The notes: generated by a model from the letters alone, not told the origin. A stretch of 64,000 nt of DNA from Ophiodon elongatus (GCA_016806645.1 JACSYO010000938.1:732550-796549), one strand, 5' to 3'. Shown: positions 1-13,284, counted from the first letter of the stretch. Numbers and translations: made by a program.

Positions 1-1510
1 GATAGAAAGAGAAGTGAGGGGGAACAGAGCTTCTTTGCTGAACTTCTGCCAAAGCTTCATTAAAATATCTGTATGCTGAGGTTAACATGACTAACAGAAC
101 AAACCTGAATTGCATTGTACTGTATACATGACAGCCATTGTAGCTGGCACACTACATAATGACAGTGCCAATTGATTTTTATTACAATGGATCACCTTGA
201 TTATGGTTCATAAGCTGGATTTGACTGAAAGGGGAAGCTCCACAGGAACACTCTCCCCTGTCTGGCACTTTGTATTCAGTTTGTAATGAGAAGGGCTTTG
301 TCTGCTGAACTGAGAGGATCAGTCCAAGTATAGGCAGTCCTTGTGAGGCCATCTAAATATGCATTCACTTATAGGATAATTACATTTTTGTGTTGATATG
401 GTTGAACAATATGCTGTTTAATCTAAAAGAAAACAGATTATTTTCAGTGTTTATTTGCTTCGTTCTGATTATCAAGACACTTTAGTTAGTTTGTTAGAAA
501 CTTTAATGTCCACAATGTGGAAAATGTCCTTTTCCTTCAACAGAATCCATGAAATATGGTTCAGTAGGCCTATTACAAAAAGTACAATATGCAGATTCCA
601 CAAAGGATAAATCTGCAAATTCAGGGAGGTGAGGGGGTGGCCTTGTGCGATTGACTATATATTTAATAATTCATAGAACAAATTTCTTGCAGACATTATT
701 TGGTAGCTCGTGGAAGTCTAAAGCACCTTCCTGAGAAGAGCTTTCTTTTTGGTATTCAGTACATGTCTGCTGCTTAGTTGCATGGGTTTACATTGAAGTT
801 ACTTGAATGCCCAGTGCGTCTCGTACAGACGTTGAAGGTTGCCTTGTGAATTGGTACCAGACACTGAGAACTGTGACAAAACTTTGGTATTTTGAAACCC
901 TAGGAATGAGAAAGAACTGGGACAACACACTATTACTATATTCAGACCCTGATGGGTTGGAATCCACCCTCCAGAGGAGATCATCAACAACTAGTACATT
1001 GCCATGCGCTTTTTTTTAAGGAAATTTGCTGACGCTATACCGAAGAAGGCAGCTGTATACTATACTATACTTACTTACAAAATGGACTCCTGTTGTCCAC
1101 ATAGTTTGCAAAGACTCTTGATGCAAATGTTTTACTTGTGAAAATGGCCTATATAAATGTCAATGACTTGCCTGTCTGTCAAAATTAATTTAGTTTGGTT
1201 TGGACGTGACATTCTTCCACTAGTGGCTTCTCATAGCTGGAGGCCAATATCATCGCCAACAGTCCTAAATAGCAAACACACATTACAATGTAATGTCAAC
1301 ACGAGGAGAGCAATTTAATGTCAGTAACTAAATCAACTCTGTAAACACTATTCAGATGTGTGCAGGACTGAAGATACATTAAAGCCAGTGAAGACATATT
1401 CTTTGTTTTTCTTTGTCCTCGACTGTGTACAAACTACACATTGCAGACAAGGTCTACTCATTAGTAGGTTATTCCATTTGGAGAACTTACTCAATGAAAA
1501 TATACAAGTC

Positions 1511-1512
<2 letters not shown>
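1..1512. other. Unique AT-rich DNA, no feature seen
   Basis: No repeat, RNA gene or convincing exon was seen. Short open frames (for example near 800-1020) lack splice context and have no recognisable residues. Confidence 0.5.

Positions 1513-1573
<61 letters not shown>
1513..1573. repeat. (GT)n microsatellite
   Basis: An uninterrupted run of about 30 GT dinucleotides. Cysteine/valine-rich translations across it are artefacts of the repeat. Confidence 0.97.
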
Positions 1574-1574
<1 letters not shown>

Positions 1575-2339
1575 ACTGCCTCCCTCCTCTCTTCTCATTG
1601 GATGTTGCTCATCTGCCGTCTTAGACTAATCTAAAAAGGTTTTCAATTACTTCAACTTATTGATGACTATGACTAGATTAATCACGTTAGAAAGTTGTCA
1701 CAGCGTCTGAAACAGGCCAGACTTCAGATGGATGGGCTTTTCCATCACTACGCTGGACTCCTCAAATGCACACCTGTGCAAACCTTAACCCTAAACTCTG
1801 ATCCTATATTTTGAAAAAGGAAAATGTTCTAACTTAATAAAGGATATATTTGACTAAATGTACAGACGTTGTCAGCAAATTAGTATTAACAAATGAAACT
1901 ACTAATTGAAAATATTCTAGAGTGCTATATTATTATATAATTACATACTATCGGCTTATTACAGATTAATGAATACTGAGTGCAAGTATTGTATTATAAC
2001 TATTGTTGTATAATTGGTCAAAGTGGAGTCAATTGAGGCTATTTCATACACTGTTGGTTTGTTTATTCAGGACAATTGCCATGTTTATATGTTTCGTTCG
2101 TTAAATCTTAATCTGTTAAGTAAATATAAGGAATAGATGTCAGATAAACGTACTGTGGTAAAAAGTACAATATTTGCCTTTAAACTATAATGTACATGCA
2201 AAGTAACAAATGAAAATTCTCAAATATAATAAAAGCACTTCAGAATTATACTGTACTTACAGAACAATCAGAAGCAAAGACCGGTGACAGTGCAGTGTTT
2301 GCCAAATCCCATATGTATGTAAAGCTCTTTTTTTTTTCC
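1574..2339. other. AT-rich DNA before the L2 LINE
   Basis: No gene seen. The stretch near 2150-2265 (AAAAAGTACAATATTTGCC onward) faintly resembles the end of the Tol2-like repeat seen at 44.46-44.64 kb, but it is too diverged to call. Confidence 0.4.
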
Positions 2340-4355
2340 ACCCAGAAAAAAGGACACACACTTGACCTGATCTGCACCTCCGGCATTACCATCAGCAATC
2401 TAACCAGCATTGACCTCACCATCTCTGACCACCTGGCTATCACCTTGGACATAGACATCCCCACCCCCCATGTTAAGCAGCGTCAACTCATTTCTATCCT
2501 TCTTCAATGACAAAATCATCGCAATACACAACCAGCTGGCTGCTCCCTCCACCTCCACTACCACCCCTCCCAGCTTTCAACATGACCCTCCCCTACTTCC
2601 AAGCCACTCACTCTCATCCTTCAGTTCAATCACTGAAACGGACCTCTCCTCCATAGTCTCCAGCATGAAGACCTCCACCTGTGCCCTTGACCTCCTCCCC
2701 TCTTCTTCAAGGCCTGCCTCCCCTCACTTTCCCCTCTCATCACAAACATCATCAACTCCTCACTGTCCTCTGGTCTCATACCCCCCCCCTCCTCCCCACA
2801 CACACACACACACTCAAGCTCGCTGCTGTCACCCCCGTGCTGAAAAAACCTGGTCTTGACCCCGACATCCCTAATAACTACCGGCCCATCTCCAACCTCC
2901 CCTTCCTGTCCAAAGTCCTTGAGAGAGTTGTTGCATCTCAACTCAAGTCCCACCTTAATCTCCATAATCTCTACGAACCCTTCCAATCTGGCTTCCGCTC
3001 AAAACACAGCACAGAAACCGCCCTACTGAAAATCACAAATGGCATATTTCTCTCTGCTGACTCTGGCTTCCTCACCATCCTCATCCTCCTTGACCTCAGC
3101 GCCGCCTTCGACACTATCAACCACTCCATCCTCCTCTCACGTCTCCAGTACTCCCTTGACATAACTGGCACTGCCCTCTCCTGGTTCACCTCATATCTCT
3201 CAGACCGACATCAATTCATTGCCATAAACAACTGTAAATCCTCCACCTCCCCAGTTACCCACGGTGTCCCACAAGGTTCCGTGCTTGGTCCCTCCTCTTC
3301 ATCATTTACATCCTTCCCCTTGGACAAATCATCCGTCGTCATGGTCTCGATTTCCACTGCTACGCTAACGACACCCAACTCTACTTCTCCTCCAAGACCA
3401 TCACCTCAGTCACCCACTCCACTCTCACCACCTCTCACTGATATAAAATCATGGATGCAACAGAACTTTCTCAAACTCAACTGCAATAAATCTGAAATAC
3501 TCATCATCGGCCCTAACTCCCTCACCCGCTCAGCCCAGAACTTCTCTCTCAACATTGATGGCTCCATCGTCAAACCCTGCACCCAGGTCCGCAACCTCGG
3601 CATCATTCTCGACCCCACCTTCTCTTTCCTACCCCACGCCAACCACATCACCAAAACTGCCTTCTTTCACCTCAGGAACATTGCACGCCTCCGGCCCTCC
3701 CTGTCCCCTGCCACCACCGAAATTCTCATCCATGCCCTCATAACCTCCAGACTCGACTACTGCAACAGCATCCTCTATGGCTCTCCCAACAAAATCCTCA
3801 ATAAACTCCAATATGTTCAGAACTCTGCCGCTCGACTGCTCACCTCCACCCGCCGCTTTGAACACATCACCCCGGTCCTACGCAACCTCCACTGGCTCCC
3901 GGTCAAATACAGGATAGACTTTAAAATGATACTCACCACCTACAAAGCCCTAAACAACCTGGCCCCTCCTTACCTTTCAGACCTCCACGCCCCAACCCGT
4001 TGCCTCAGGTCCGCCGTTGCAATCACTCTGAAGACCATCAGGACCAAGCGCCGGACCTGGGGTGACAGGGCCTTCTCAGCTGCTGTACCCCCCCTCTGGA
4101 ACGCCTTATCATCATTCAAGATAGCCCTCAAAACCCACCTCTTCAAACTGGCCTTCTTCTGCTAACCCCTGCTCCCTACCCTCCACTACATGACTCTTTC
4201 CGCACAGCTTCTTGTTCTGTTTGTTTGTTTTGTTTGCTCCTTTGTCTTTCTATTTTTTTTATTTATTTTTTTTCTGTTTGTCTCTGTCCTATGTAAAGCA
4301 TCTTTGAGTAGTCAGAAAAGCGCGATATAAAATTAAAGTATTATTGTTATTATTA
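2340..4355 (+). mobile_element. L2-type non-LTR retrotransposon (LINE), 5'-truncated
   Basis: This is the downstream part of one LINE. It begins inside the end of an APE-type endonuclease domain (GHTLDLICTSG near 2353 and the SDH motif near 2428), passes through a complete reverse-transcriptase region and the C-terminal domain, and ends in a short 3' UTR. The UTR closes with an AAAGCATCTTTGAG and GCGATATAAAAT tail followed by short ATT repeats at 4340-4355, the usual 3' end of fish L2 elements. The upstream endonuclease half and 5' UTR are missing, as expected from incomplete reverse transcription. Frame breaks and a changed active site show it is dead. A related CR1-like clade is possible; L2 is favoured by the tail. 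Confidence 0.88.
2681..4165 (+). pseudogene. L2 ORF2 remnant: reverse transcriptase and C-terminal domain
   Basis: In life this protein would nick target DNA and copy the element's RNA at the nick. Recognisable blocks, in order: LAAVTPVLKKPG and NNYRPISNLPFLSKVLE (RT block 1), FQSGFRSKHSTETALL, LDLSAAFDTINHSILL (first catalytic aspartate block), THGVPQGSVLGP, then DIKSWMQQNFLKLN, SRLDYCNSIL, LHWLPVKYRIDFK and the terminal WGDRAFSAAVPPLWNAL. The first 45 or so codons and a patch of about 45 codons after SVLGP are out of the ancestral frame. Within that patch another frame carries the second catalytic block at about 3350, but it reads YAND instead of YADD. The pair of compensating frame shifts lies near 3290 and 3430, so the long open frame is misleading. 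It ends in a TAA at 4163-4165 after a normal L2 C-terminus. Confidence 0.85.
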
Positions 4356-4773
4356 AGAGTTAGGGATTTTGAAATTTAAAAAACGCTCATCTGGCTCAAA
4401 GTAAGCAGAAATGTCCATTAAATGTCTTTCCAAAAAAAATCCAAAATTTTAAACGGAATCTTTTAAACCCTTCTTATCAAAGTCATGTCTGACACTGAGG
4501 GAGGGGAACTTCTTGGACGTATTCTGTGTTTTGTCAGGGGACACAGGACTGACAGCCATTTTGGCAAAGGCCTTGATAATGCTAATGAATTTGGCCCAGT
4601 TCCCCTGGTCAGCTTCCAGGAGAGTAGAAGTGTACCTGCTAAGGCCTCAGGCTAAACTCTACACTGGTGACAAAGTATCCCCATCTGTCAGACCTGCTGC
4701 TCCCTAACTAATTCATCTTGGATGTATTTTCTCTAGCAGTATTTAAAACTATAATGTATGGAGACAGCAGCCA
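4356..4773. other. No feature seen between the L2 and the next repeat
   Basis: Unremarkable AT-rich sequence; a 64-codon open frame at 4513-4707 has no recognisable content. Confidence 0.4.
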
Positions 4774-4960
4774 GTTAAAGCTGGGGTAGGCAGTTCATTT
4801 TTCCATAATAACGTTTCATTATGAAAACCAAATAGAACCTAAAAATACATAGATATGCCAATAACGTTAATATTGCTTCCTCTCTAAACAAAATATTGTA
4901 AGAACACTATAAACTGAGCACAGGTCTGTTGTTGTAGAAAAGTGTTCGCTTGGTATAGCA
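4774..4960 (+). repeat. Possible interspersed repeat starting TTAAAGCTGGGGTAGGCAG
   Basis: The first 20 or so bases match a sequence I recall as recurring in percomorph genomes, followed by a diverged body with TTTCCATAATAACG. The TTAA start would suit a piggyBac-like non-autonomous element, but no matching right end was found. Recognition from memory only. Confidence 0.3.
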
Positions 4961-5269
4961 GTTTGGCTTACAGATTTTCACCCCAGCGAGACTCATAACC
5001 ATGAGTGAAAAGGGTACATAGTTAATAAGGGTCCCCTTTCAATACTCTTACAGTATGTCCCACCAGTAAGGATTTTCGCTGCTGTGCACCATTCTGGTGG
5101 CATATGAAAAATTCGTAACATACAAAAAAAAGGAAAACCACATACCAGATGAGACCCATCATTAAGAAGTTGTATATTGCTATCATAATGGCAAATAAAT
5201 GTCTATCGAAAAAAAGGAAGTTAGAATATTATATAGTTCATGTTTCTATGTTGAGCAAATTAGTGGTAC

Positions 5270-5510
5270 CCATCTACTGAGCATCAGTGATATTGGTGAC
5301 AAGAGGTGCCTGCGGAGAGCCCAAAGGATGTTAAAATACAATCCCCACCGCAGCCTGTTCACCCTGCTGCCGTTTGTCTAGAGATAAAGACGTAGCAGCT
5401 GCCGTACCACAGACTTCAGAGCAGCTTCTTTCCTCAGGCTCTGAGTCTCCTAAATTCATCCTCCACCCTCCACCATATCATATAGTTATGTAGCAAAATG
5501 CAACAATAAA
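5270..5510 (+). mobile_element. Fragment of a second LINE type (extreme C-terminus)
   Basis: Translation gives GDKRCLRRAQRMLKYN followed by HRSLFTLLPF, then after stops RSSCRTTDFRAASF. These match in order the last conserved segments of fish LINEs whose ORF2 ends with repeated Arg-rich and SLFTLLPSGRRYRS-like motifs, the same general type as the minus-strand piece at 52.5-53.0 kb. Only about 240 bases survive, with stop codons. Confidence 0.55.
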
Positions 5511-7464
5511 TGTACCTTGCTTCCTCTAATATTGAGGATACAATCTAAAGAAAATAAAAATTTTAATGGAAATCCATAGTGTGGAAAATTACTTCTGGAT
5601 CCAGCAAGTCATCCCACTTTGCAACTACACAACATATGTCATGGTCAGAGGGTCATGAGAGCATCAAGTTTATGTAATTTGGGATTTAGTCTAAGCTTTT
5701 GGAGCAGACGTTAGACAGAGCAGCAGTGTCTCTGGTAGATTTAGCTCTTTGGCTAGCAAGACAGTAGTTGGTTTAGGAGATTAATTAATCCTGTAGCTCG
5801 ACAAACAGGCACAGACATTTATTGAGAGAGCTTTAAGATATAAAAAAAACAAGTTTTGTGGGCAGTTGCTTTCCAGCCAACTCAAAGAGGACATGCTGGT
5901 GTTACAAAGATAGATCTCAGTATATGGCTGAAGAGCCCTGTAAAATCAATACTGCAGTTAATCACTCTGAGCCCCTCTTTTACCACTATCCACATTCTGA
6001 TGATGAGGCAAACAGCACAACAGACAGTACAGCACTTCTGGGATTCTCAGATCCTATGAGGCAAATAAAAAGACCAATATTGCAAGTGTTGTGCTTGACA
6101 AAACAGCACAGGGGTGGAGCCCTCGGGTGGCTGGGGCAGTAATTTTACTTTAACAATCCCAGCCTGTCCCTGGGAACATTTGGCAGCAGCCACGGAGCAG
6201 CCAGACGCTTCCAGGCATTGTTTTCCTGCGCATCCACCAGCTCTTTGTATTAGCTTTTCTCATCCCTCTGGCTGTTGCAGGGAGTTTACCCCCTCACTGT
6301 TATTAGTGAGCGTCAGCACTGCTGTTTGCACTGTTGTATACACATACTTAGGAGCCCGAGGAAGTTACGGCCAGACCGATGGGACGGCAACAAGGAGGGA
6401 GATAAAGGTTGATGCACAGCAAAGCAGCACACAGTGTGGTTCTCTAAGGTCAAGTTTCTCAAAGGACCATAGTGCATTGTGCTGCATAGTATCAAACTAT
6501 AAGGTAAAGAATCTGAGTCTCTGTCTGATTGTGTGTCCTTCACATACCTCGAGAACTGCCCATCTGATCTACTTCACACTTGGCGGGTGTATTGCTGGGG
6601 ACCCTGTGGAGTGCTTCTTCCAATTTGGTGCAATCCAGTCACACGACACGTTCAATAATAATAAACCTTGAATAAACAAGCGAACAGTGCTCTGTGTAGC
6701 AACGGGGGCGGAGCTTCAGGGCTCTGCGGTCCAGCATGTCGTCCACAGTGCAGTGACAGTGGATCATTGACTGCAGTTCACTTTTGTTGCTGGCCGTGGA
6801 TATTGGCTGAAAACGCTCCATGAATAATGGATTATGTCACAAACCAACTTTTCTTCCCAAGTCAAAGAGCACGAGTGGATAGCCTACAGTAACAGCGCCG
6901 CTCTGCCATTGCAACTCAACAAGTTTTTGTCACATTAACTTATAACTTTACCGCCAGCAAAATACGTCCACTCATTAATTTCATGCTCTGCTTTACAGGC
7001 GGTGGTTATGTCAAAGCAGGCGACTAATACATCTATTTGGAAATGTCCTCCGCTAAGTGTGTTTCAACAATGTTTCTGTGTTTTTCAGGGGTGGATTTTG
7101 TGATTTAAAGGCCCAGGCCAACGCTGTCTTGCTTTATTTTTCACCCTTTCTCTTTCTTGGGTATGTTGGTATTGGCAGTGAAAAAAGAAATACTCAAAAA
7201 TGTTTTCAAAGCAAAACTATTAATTATTGATAGACTAAAACTATTAAAGCCGCACAGTAAAAGTCCTGCATTCAAATTTTTGTTTCAAGTGAGGAGTGGA
7301 GATATTCTTTATCAGCAAAATGCACCTCCCCAGTGTATTTAAACACTACTGTACAGTGATGATAACTGTCTCTATTGGTATAAGTATACTGATGATAACT
7401 GTGTCTTTATTAGTATTAGTACAGTAAGAGACTTAGGATGTACCCTTAGTGTTGGTTCATCTGC
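5511..7464. other. Intergenic DNA, no gene supported
   Basis: Open frames at 5856-6142 and 6114-6671 overlap in several frames and show no conserved motif, splice pattern or codon bias that I can defend. A short GC-richer patch at 6700-6750 contains GGGGGCGGAGC, which could be repeat-derived or a GC box; nothing else supports a promoter. Confidence 0.4.
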
Positions 7465-7672
7465 TATGTTCCCTGCTATGTTCCCCGCTTTGTTCCCCGC
7501 TATGTTCCCCGCTATGTTCCCCGTTTTGTTCCCCGCTATGTTCCTCGCTTTGTTCCCCGCTATGTTCTCCGCTATGTTCCCCGCTTTGTTCCCCGCTATG
7601 TTCCCCGCTTTTTTCACCACAATGTTCCCTGCTTTGTTCCCGCTATGTTCCCCGCTTCCTCGATGTGTTCCT
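7465..7672. repeat. 12-bp minisatellite (GTTCCCCGCTAT / GTTCCCCGCTTT)
   Basis: About 17 head-to-tail copies of a 12-bp unit with alternating TAT and TTT endings. Because 12 is a multiple of three all frames stay open, producing four-residue repeats (MFPA, or CSPL in another frame) that are not evidence of a protein. Copies decay at the right end. Confidence 0.93.
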
Positions 7673-8605
7673 CGTTATTTTTTCTGATTCACCTGACCCT
7701 GGTTCACATGAAATTTTGCCTGTTTCTGGTTTTTGGACTCCCCCTGCTCTGTGAGTTTTGTTTGTTTTGGACATTTCTTGTTTATTAAAATTGACAGTGT
7801 ATCATCCTTCTGTTCCCCCGTGTCTATCTGTGTTTAAAACCATCCCGTAACCTTTTTACCCCCACGTGACAAAATTTACTTAATGTCTGTCCAAGGTGGG
7901 GCTTTCAATTCAAATAATAAAAGCTACTTAAGGGGGAGGGGGAATGTTGAGGTTAATTATATGCTCCATAATTTCCTAAAGCAGCTGAGATGCTGAGTTT
8001 TTTCCCATATCTGAATCAAAGGATGCGTGTTTGTGTGTGTACAGATTGTAAAGCTCTTTGTGGGTCTGGGCTAAATCAATTAAATTGACTTCACCATGGC
8101 ACAGAGGAATAAGATATATCGGGCTTTAGAAACACACACAATACTTGTTAGTAGATCAATGCATTGTTGGTTTGCTTCTGCACATGGGATTTGATGACAA
8201 GTAGAAAAATTATATCACCAGACATATAAATAATTTTTGTAACGTTATTATGTATTAACTAACCTACCAAATGGGGCGTAAGATCAGAAAACGCATATCA
8301 GTCATTTCTAAAGGCAATAAGACGTTTGTCATTTTATATCATATATATATAAATATATATATGAGGTGGTTGTCAGTTCTGCATCTGAACTTCAACCAAA
8401 ATTCAGCTGATAATATTTGTAGATTATTTGCACATGTTCATTCTGTTCAATATTGTTTGATAGAAGTCCTCCAAACGAAACAACAAATGTGTTTGCTCAC
8501 TATTGAACTAATGAATGTGTTTTCTTTGTTAAGTAAGAAAAGATTGTGGTTTGTGTTAAAAAAAAGACTACTTAGTTAGGTATAGGAGAGCTTCATCCTC
8601 ATGGT
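7673..8605. other. No feature seen
   Basis: AT-rich sequence with a small TA-rich patch at 8336-8361. Confidence 0.4.
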
Positions 8606-8745
8606 TACATTAATAAACATGTGGTTAAGGTTATGGAACGATGGTGGTCATGGTTCAAAGAAACCAACATTGATTGTGTGTTGGAAACAGGAAACGAACA
8701 GCAGTCTCCTGTGTTAACAGTGGAGCCGCCGACAGGTATAACTGC
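8606..8745 (+). repeat. Diverged interspersed repeat (GGTCATGG...ACAGCAGTCTCCTG type)
   Basis: Contains the blocks CAACATTGATTGTGTGTTGG and GAACAGCAGTCTCCTGTGT. A related block (AACAGCAGTCTCTTGGGTAAA) recurs near 12950, and related segments (CTTGAACCTAACAAAGTAG type) appear near 18250 and 24805. This suggests an old repeat family scattered through the window; class unknown. Confidence 0.35.
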
Positions 8746-10129
8746 AGCTGTTTTTCAATAACATCTACTTTGCTTCAATAATCTGAGTCCCTCAGTCTGA
8801 ACATGTGTTATAGCACCCTATATTGTTCAAAATTGTCAAGATGAAGCCAAATTTAAAAAATGGCTATTCATACCTCAAAGCACTTGGGGTTAAAATGGAC
8901 CTCTATAGAGAATGTAGTCATGTGCTATACATTTTACGTGTTTAGATAAACATTCTAAGTTACTATGGCAACGCCTCTTGTCTATTACTGTGAATAACAG
9001 AGCTGTGTATCTATAGAATTGGGTAACCGTCACTGTGGACAAGAGACAGATCCATGAATGCACATCCGAGTTGCTCGATACATTGAGTGAAGACGCGTCT
9101 GCTGTTGGAGAGCTTACCGGACTGAGCCTTGTGTCCTGAGTTGACGGTGGCAGTTGTTCTGCATAGCATAAAGGGACTACAAACTGCTGTCAGTTGTGAC
9201 TTTTTCCACTGATGTCTGCCTTCCTACATAAATTATCTCATCTCTTATGTCAGAATGACATGTTTAACTAGTTCCCATAGCAATTGTTTTTCATCGCCTG
9301 TCTTTCAGAGCGCAGGAATGTGCCACAAACACAAAAGGAAAAAATGTGGACAAACTGAGGCAGAAAGCGCAGTGACACATTCACAGATTTTGCCTCTGGT
9401 GGCCTGCATTAGGCCTCAGTGATAGACAGTCAATATTCTCTTCCTGTTTTTTAGGCAGGGGCAGAACTGCTGAGCTATGGCTGCTGTGTCCACAGGGGCC
9501 AACGGGCAAGGCAGATGTAATGAGCAGCACAGCCTCTCTACTCCGCTCCAAATTACCCCGCAGAGGCTGGAAGAGGGGATGGACGGGAGGAGGAGGACAC
9601 CCCCAGGCAGAGTCATGCTTGTTGAACCACTCAATCACCTCACATTAACATTTTAAGACTCAGTGGTGGCTTCCGGAGAGCTCGGCACAAATGGTGCTTC
9701 ACAGCAATTAAAGGCATGCTTGTGGAGAGTTGACAAACTGCTGCCACCTCGCTGGATTTTCTTTTTCTTGGACTCCTATTTGCTGTCTATTGCTCTAATT
9801 CCCGTCCAGTAACCTAATTCCTGTCACTCTTACATCACCATACATAGGAAGGTCTCACTACTAGGCGTTGTTAATTATCTGGTATGAATTCAGTTAGTTT
9901 AGTTTTCTTCTCATAGTGTGTCCCAGCACAATCCTATATACTCACATGATGAAGTTTATTATGTTGCTGCCTTAAAGCATAAGTCTGGTCATTCAAAAAC
10001 TGATTGAGTCCCACATACACCGTCCTCCTGCCACAAATACTCACTTCAGCACCAAATGTGTCCCCAACAAATCCACTATTTCCTCCTGTTTCTCTTGAAC
10101 ATTTCTCTTCTTTTTTTTCAATGAAACTA
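8746..10129. other. Intergenic DNA, no gene supported
   Basis: Open frames at 9381-9638 (minus strand) lie in a slightly GC-richer patch but lack splice sites in register and resemble nothing I know. Confidence 0.4.
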
Positions 10130-10240
10130 TATTTTATAAGCTGCTTGTTGTTAAAGATTTATAGATCTTCAATAGGAACCAATGGGCTTGGAGCTGAGCG
10201 AACAGAGAGGGAAGGGGAGTCTTGAGAGACAGACTTTAGC
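10130..10240 (+). repeat. Interspersed repeat, copy 1 (AGGAACCAATGGGCTT family)
   Basis: Shares AGGAACCAATGGGCTT, a run of GAGAG and GGGAAG blocks and TTGAGAGACRGACT with the sequence at 34815-34915, in the same order and orientation. Two copies 24.7 kb apart show an interspersed repeat; class not determined. Confidence 0.6.
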
Positions 10241-10392
10241 AGACATTGCTAACTTGATCTGTTTAAGGGATGGCTTTGTGTCATTCAGACATATGAGACT
10301 TTAATGTTCATGTTCCTTGTGGCTTCACTCCGGCATGACAGGACATTTAAGGAAAGACACAATGCTTGTGTGATATTTAGTGCTTGGTGTGT

Positions 10393-10413
10393 GAGAGAGA
10401 GAGAGAGAGAGAG
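10393..10413. repeat. (GA)n microsatellite
   Basis: About ten uninterrupted GA units. Confidence 0.9.
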
Positions 10414-13284
10414 CAGGGCTGAGTTGAAGTGCTATGATAAGGAGGGCTCTTAGTGGTCTCTCAGGCTGCATCAATGATGGATTTTGAAACTTCCTGTCAG
10501 TGAAACCCTATAACAGAGCGGTGAACGAGGGACACGCTCCCTCGGTTCTCCCCACGACTTGTGCCATGCTGAGAGTAATACAGAAATGTTACAGATCCAA
10601 CTGTAAGATTGCCGTTGTGACATTTTTACGTGAAATTGACCAGTGTTTATTCAGACATGAGACTAACATGTTAGATAGAAAGGGACTTAAATCATTGTTT
10701 TGGTCTTTCGTGGTTCCTTTATTTTTCAGTGATGGGAAAAGTACCAAACTCATCCTGTTGCATTTATGTGCCACTAACTATCATCTAATTTTACAATTTT
10801 AGTAACCCAAATACTTCTCATGAATTTACTCCCAAGGTGACAAGCAAACAATGCCTCCCAACCCTGACATTACTCAGTGGCTATCGGACACCTGCAGTGA
10901 TGCCATGGTTGAGAGTCTCCTCTGAACAAGGTGATCTCATCCTTACTCATCATTTTCTGCCTTTTGCGTAGCATCTAGACACAGAAGGTTCACGTGTGGT
11001 TAACATCAGAAAACGGTTTAGAAAAACATCATGGTTTGGCTTGAAATCATTACATTTATTATGGAACATAAGCTACAGATTTAACATAATTTGACTCTGT
11101 GGAGAAAATATACCTCATGTTTTGGTTTCACATGGCACACGAACACCAGCCCCATGAGTAGCAGTCCTTTGTTCGTTTGACCCATCCACCACAGCTCTCT
11201 TCCACTCGTGTAGGGGCTTTTTGTTTCACTGCGTATAACACCACATTCTTTTGTCTTTAGTTGAGTAAGATGTAACCGTCATGGTGGGGGATCGCAAAAG
11301 TCATAAGCGTTGATCCTTTGCGGACCATAAATGTGTGAATAAAATGTTGTGCCATACCATCCAGTGGATGTTGAGATATTTCAGTGAAGTCTTTAGATTT
11401 CATCCTCTGGAGACCATCAATGTCTGTATCATCCTTTCATTATTTTTTTAGATATTTCAGTGTAAAGTGGTGGACAAAGAGCCCAACACTACCATCGCTT
11501 GGACCCGACTCAACCTGTAATACCAAGTAAAAGAAATGTGTTTTGAAATGACTACTGTTTGCCTCAAACATAACATTTTCTGAAAGTTCGAAAACATTTT
11601 GCAATTCAGTAAATACCACTGGATTTGAAGCAGATGAATGGTGATATTTCTCGATAAGCTATTTGCTTACTGGTATTACTTTGCACTGCAACAGTTGAGA
11701 CCTCTGAGACCGCAGCCTGTACAGGATCAGACATTTAAAAAAGATTACCCCGATGTTGAAAAATGTTCAAGGAGGATTCTCATACATCTCTCTCACCGCT
11801 TCTCACTTTACAAGATACAATAAGTGCCTTTTAATAGTCGTCTCCTGCGTTGCAGCAGGAAAAGGTCAGGAGTAAAATTTTGCCTGACAGCGGAGGTTTT
11901 TGCGGGGTAATTTAAAGACATGTCAAGAAAGACCTTTTGCCTGGTGAGCGGAGAAACGTTCCATATTTATGACGCCTCTGTCTGAAGGGTATTAGAGGAA
12001 TAAGTGAGAGGGTGCTCTCTGAGTTGTGAAAGAAAAGACGTGCTTATCGGTGCTCAGGAAAAGCTCAGGATCACAAAGCCAGAGAGGACCCTGAATCTCA
12101 GACTGAAGGGAGCTCAGTATGCAAGACAAGTAGAAAATGTGGACAAACAAGACAGAGATCTGAATCAATACAGCATCATGCCCCTTGATAAGAGCAAAAA
12201 AACTACGGCGTAAGAGCTTTTCTGGGAGCTGTCAGTGAATTTCAGATTGACTCCGAGGGCTTCAGAGAGTTGGAGATTTGACATGTCAGTGAGCTCTGTT
12301 GTCTTTAAGGAGAAACCGCGCGAAAGCTTTATGAAACTCTGTGTCAGCCCTACATTATTTATCAGTGAAACATCTCCATGCTCTGCTTTCTAGGGAAGCT
12401 TCACATTCACATTCTGTTTGAAGCATTTATGTGGACAGCCTCATGTTCTTTAGTTCAGACTGACCTTCCAAAACTAAAAACAGAAGCAGGGAATTAATGC
12501 AACGAGTCCTCAAACAACAGTTTGCATGATACCTTCAGAAAGGTTTTGTGGTTTTTCTATCAACACAAACGATCAGTGCCCGTGTGCAAGCTCCTGTGGT
12601 GTTTAGGTAACAACACTACTACTAGGTTTAGTGAAGGTCGTGGTTTGTGTTACTTATGGATTTATTGATTCCATTGTTTGCCAATTTGTGTAAAATAAAT
12701 TATTAAAGTATATTTTTGACTAACTGTGTTCTACTGCATGAAAGACATGTTTGAGTTATCTCTACTTCTAGCTATGGCTGTGCTGTTTCCATAGAGGTAC
12801 AGGACTTAAATATTGCAGAAGAAACAAGGCCACGGAGAGTAAAATGTGACGGGAGCAATAAACGCCCCAAAACTGCTGTTCAGAGGGTGATTACATGACA
12901 CATAAATAAAGGTTGACTTCTGAGTTTCACAGAGGACACAAACAGCAGTCTCTTGGGTAAAAGTCCAGTGGTTTATACTCCATCCCCCCCGACCTCCACC
13001 TTATGTGGACTTTGTCTCTCTTTACCCTACAACCAATAGATTAGGTTTACTTGTGTTCTTCTGCAAACACCAACAACTTGTTTTCATTCCTTGTTGGCTG
13101 TGATTCTCACTTAGACACCCCCCCAAAACAACGCCAAAACATGCAGTTTCAGTTAAATACCTGTCGCCATCAAAATATGTGAAATGTGTGCGTTGAATTT
13201 GTCTAATTAATTATTTAACATTCAACGTATCCATGGTTTGCAGAAACATTTGATGCCAACACTGTTTCCTGGTGACTGGGCTGA
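10414..13284. other. Intergenic DNA, no gene supported
   Basis: Several 60-100 codon frames (10500-10802, 11638-11823, 12004-12213) are of chance length for AT-rich DNA and carry no motif. The segment around 12890-13010 includes a diverged block of the repeat family noted at 8.6 kb. Confidence 0.4.

Noticed and set aside
1358..1634. Two overlapping Cys/Val-rich open frames
   Set aside because: They are translations of the GT microsatellite.
7449..7754. MFPA / CSPL repeat proteins
   Set aside because: A 12-bp minisatellite keeps all frames open; no start context, splice site or homologue is apparent.
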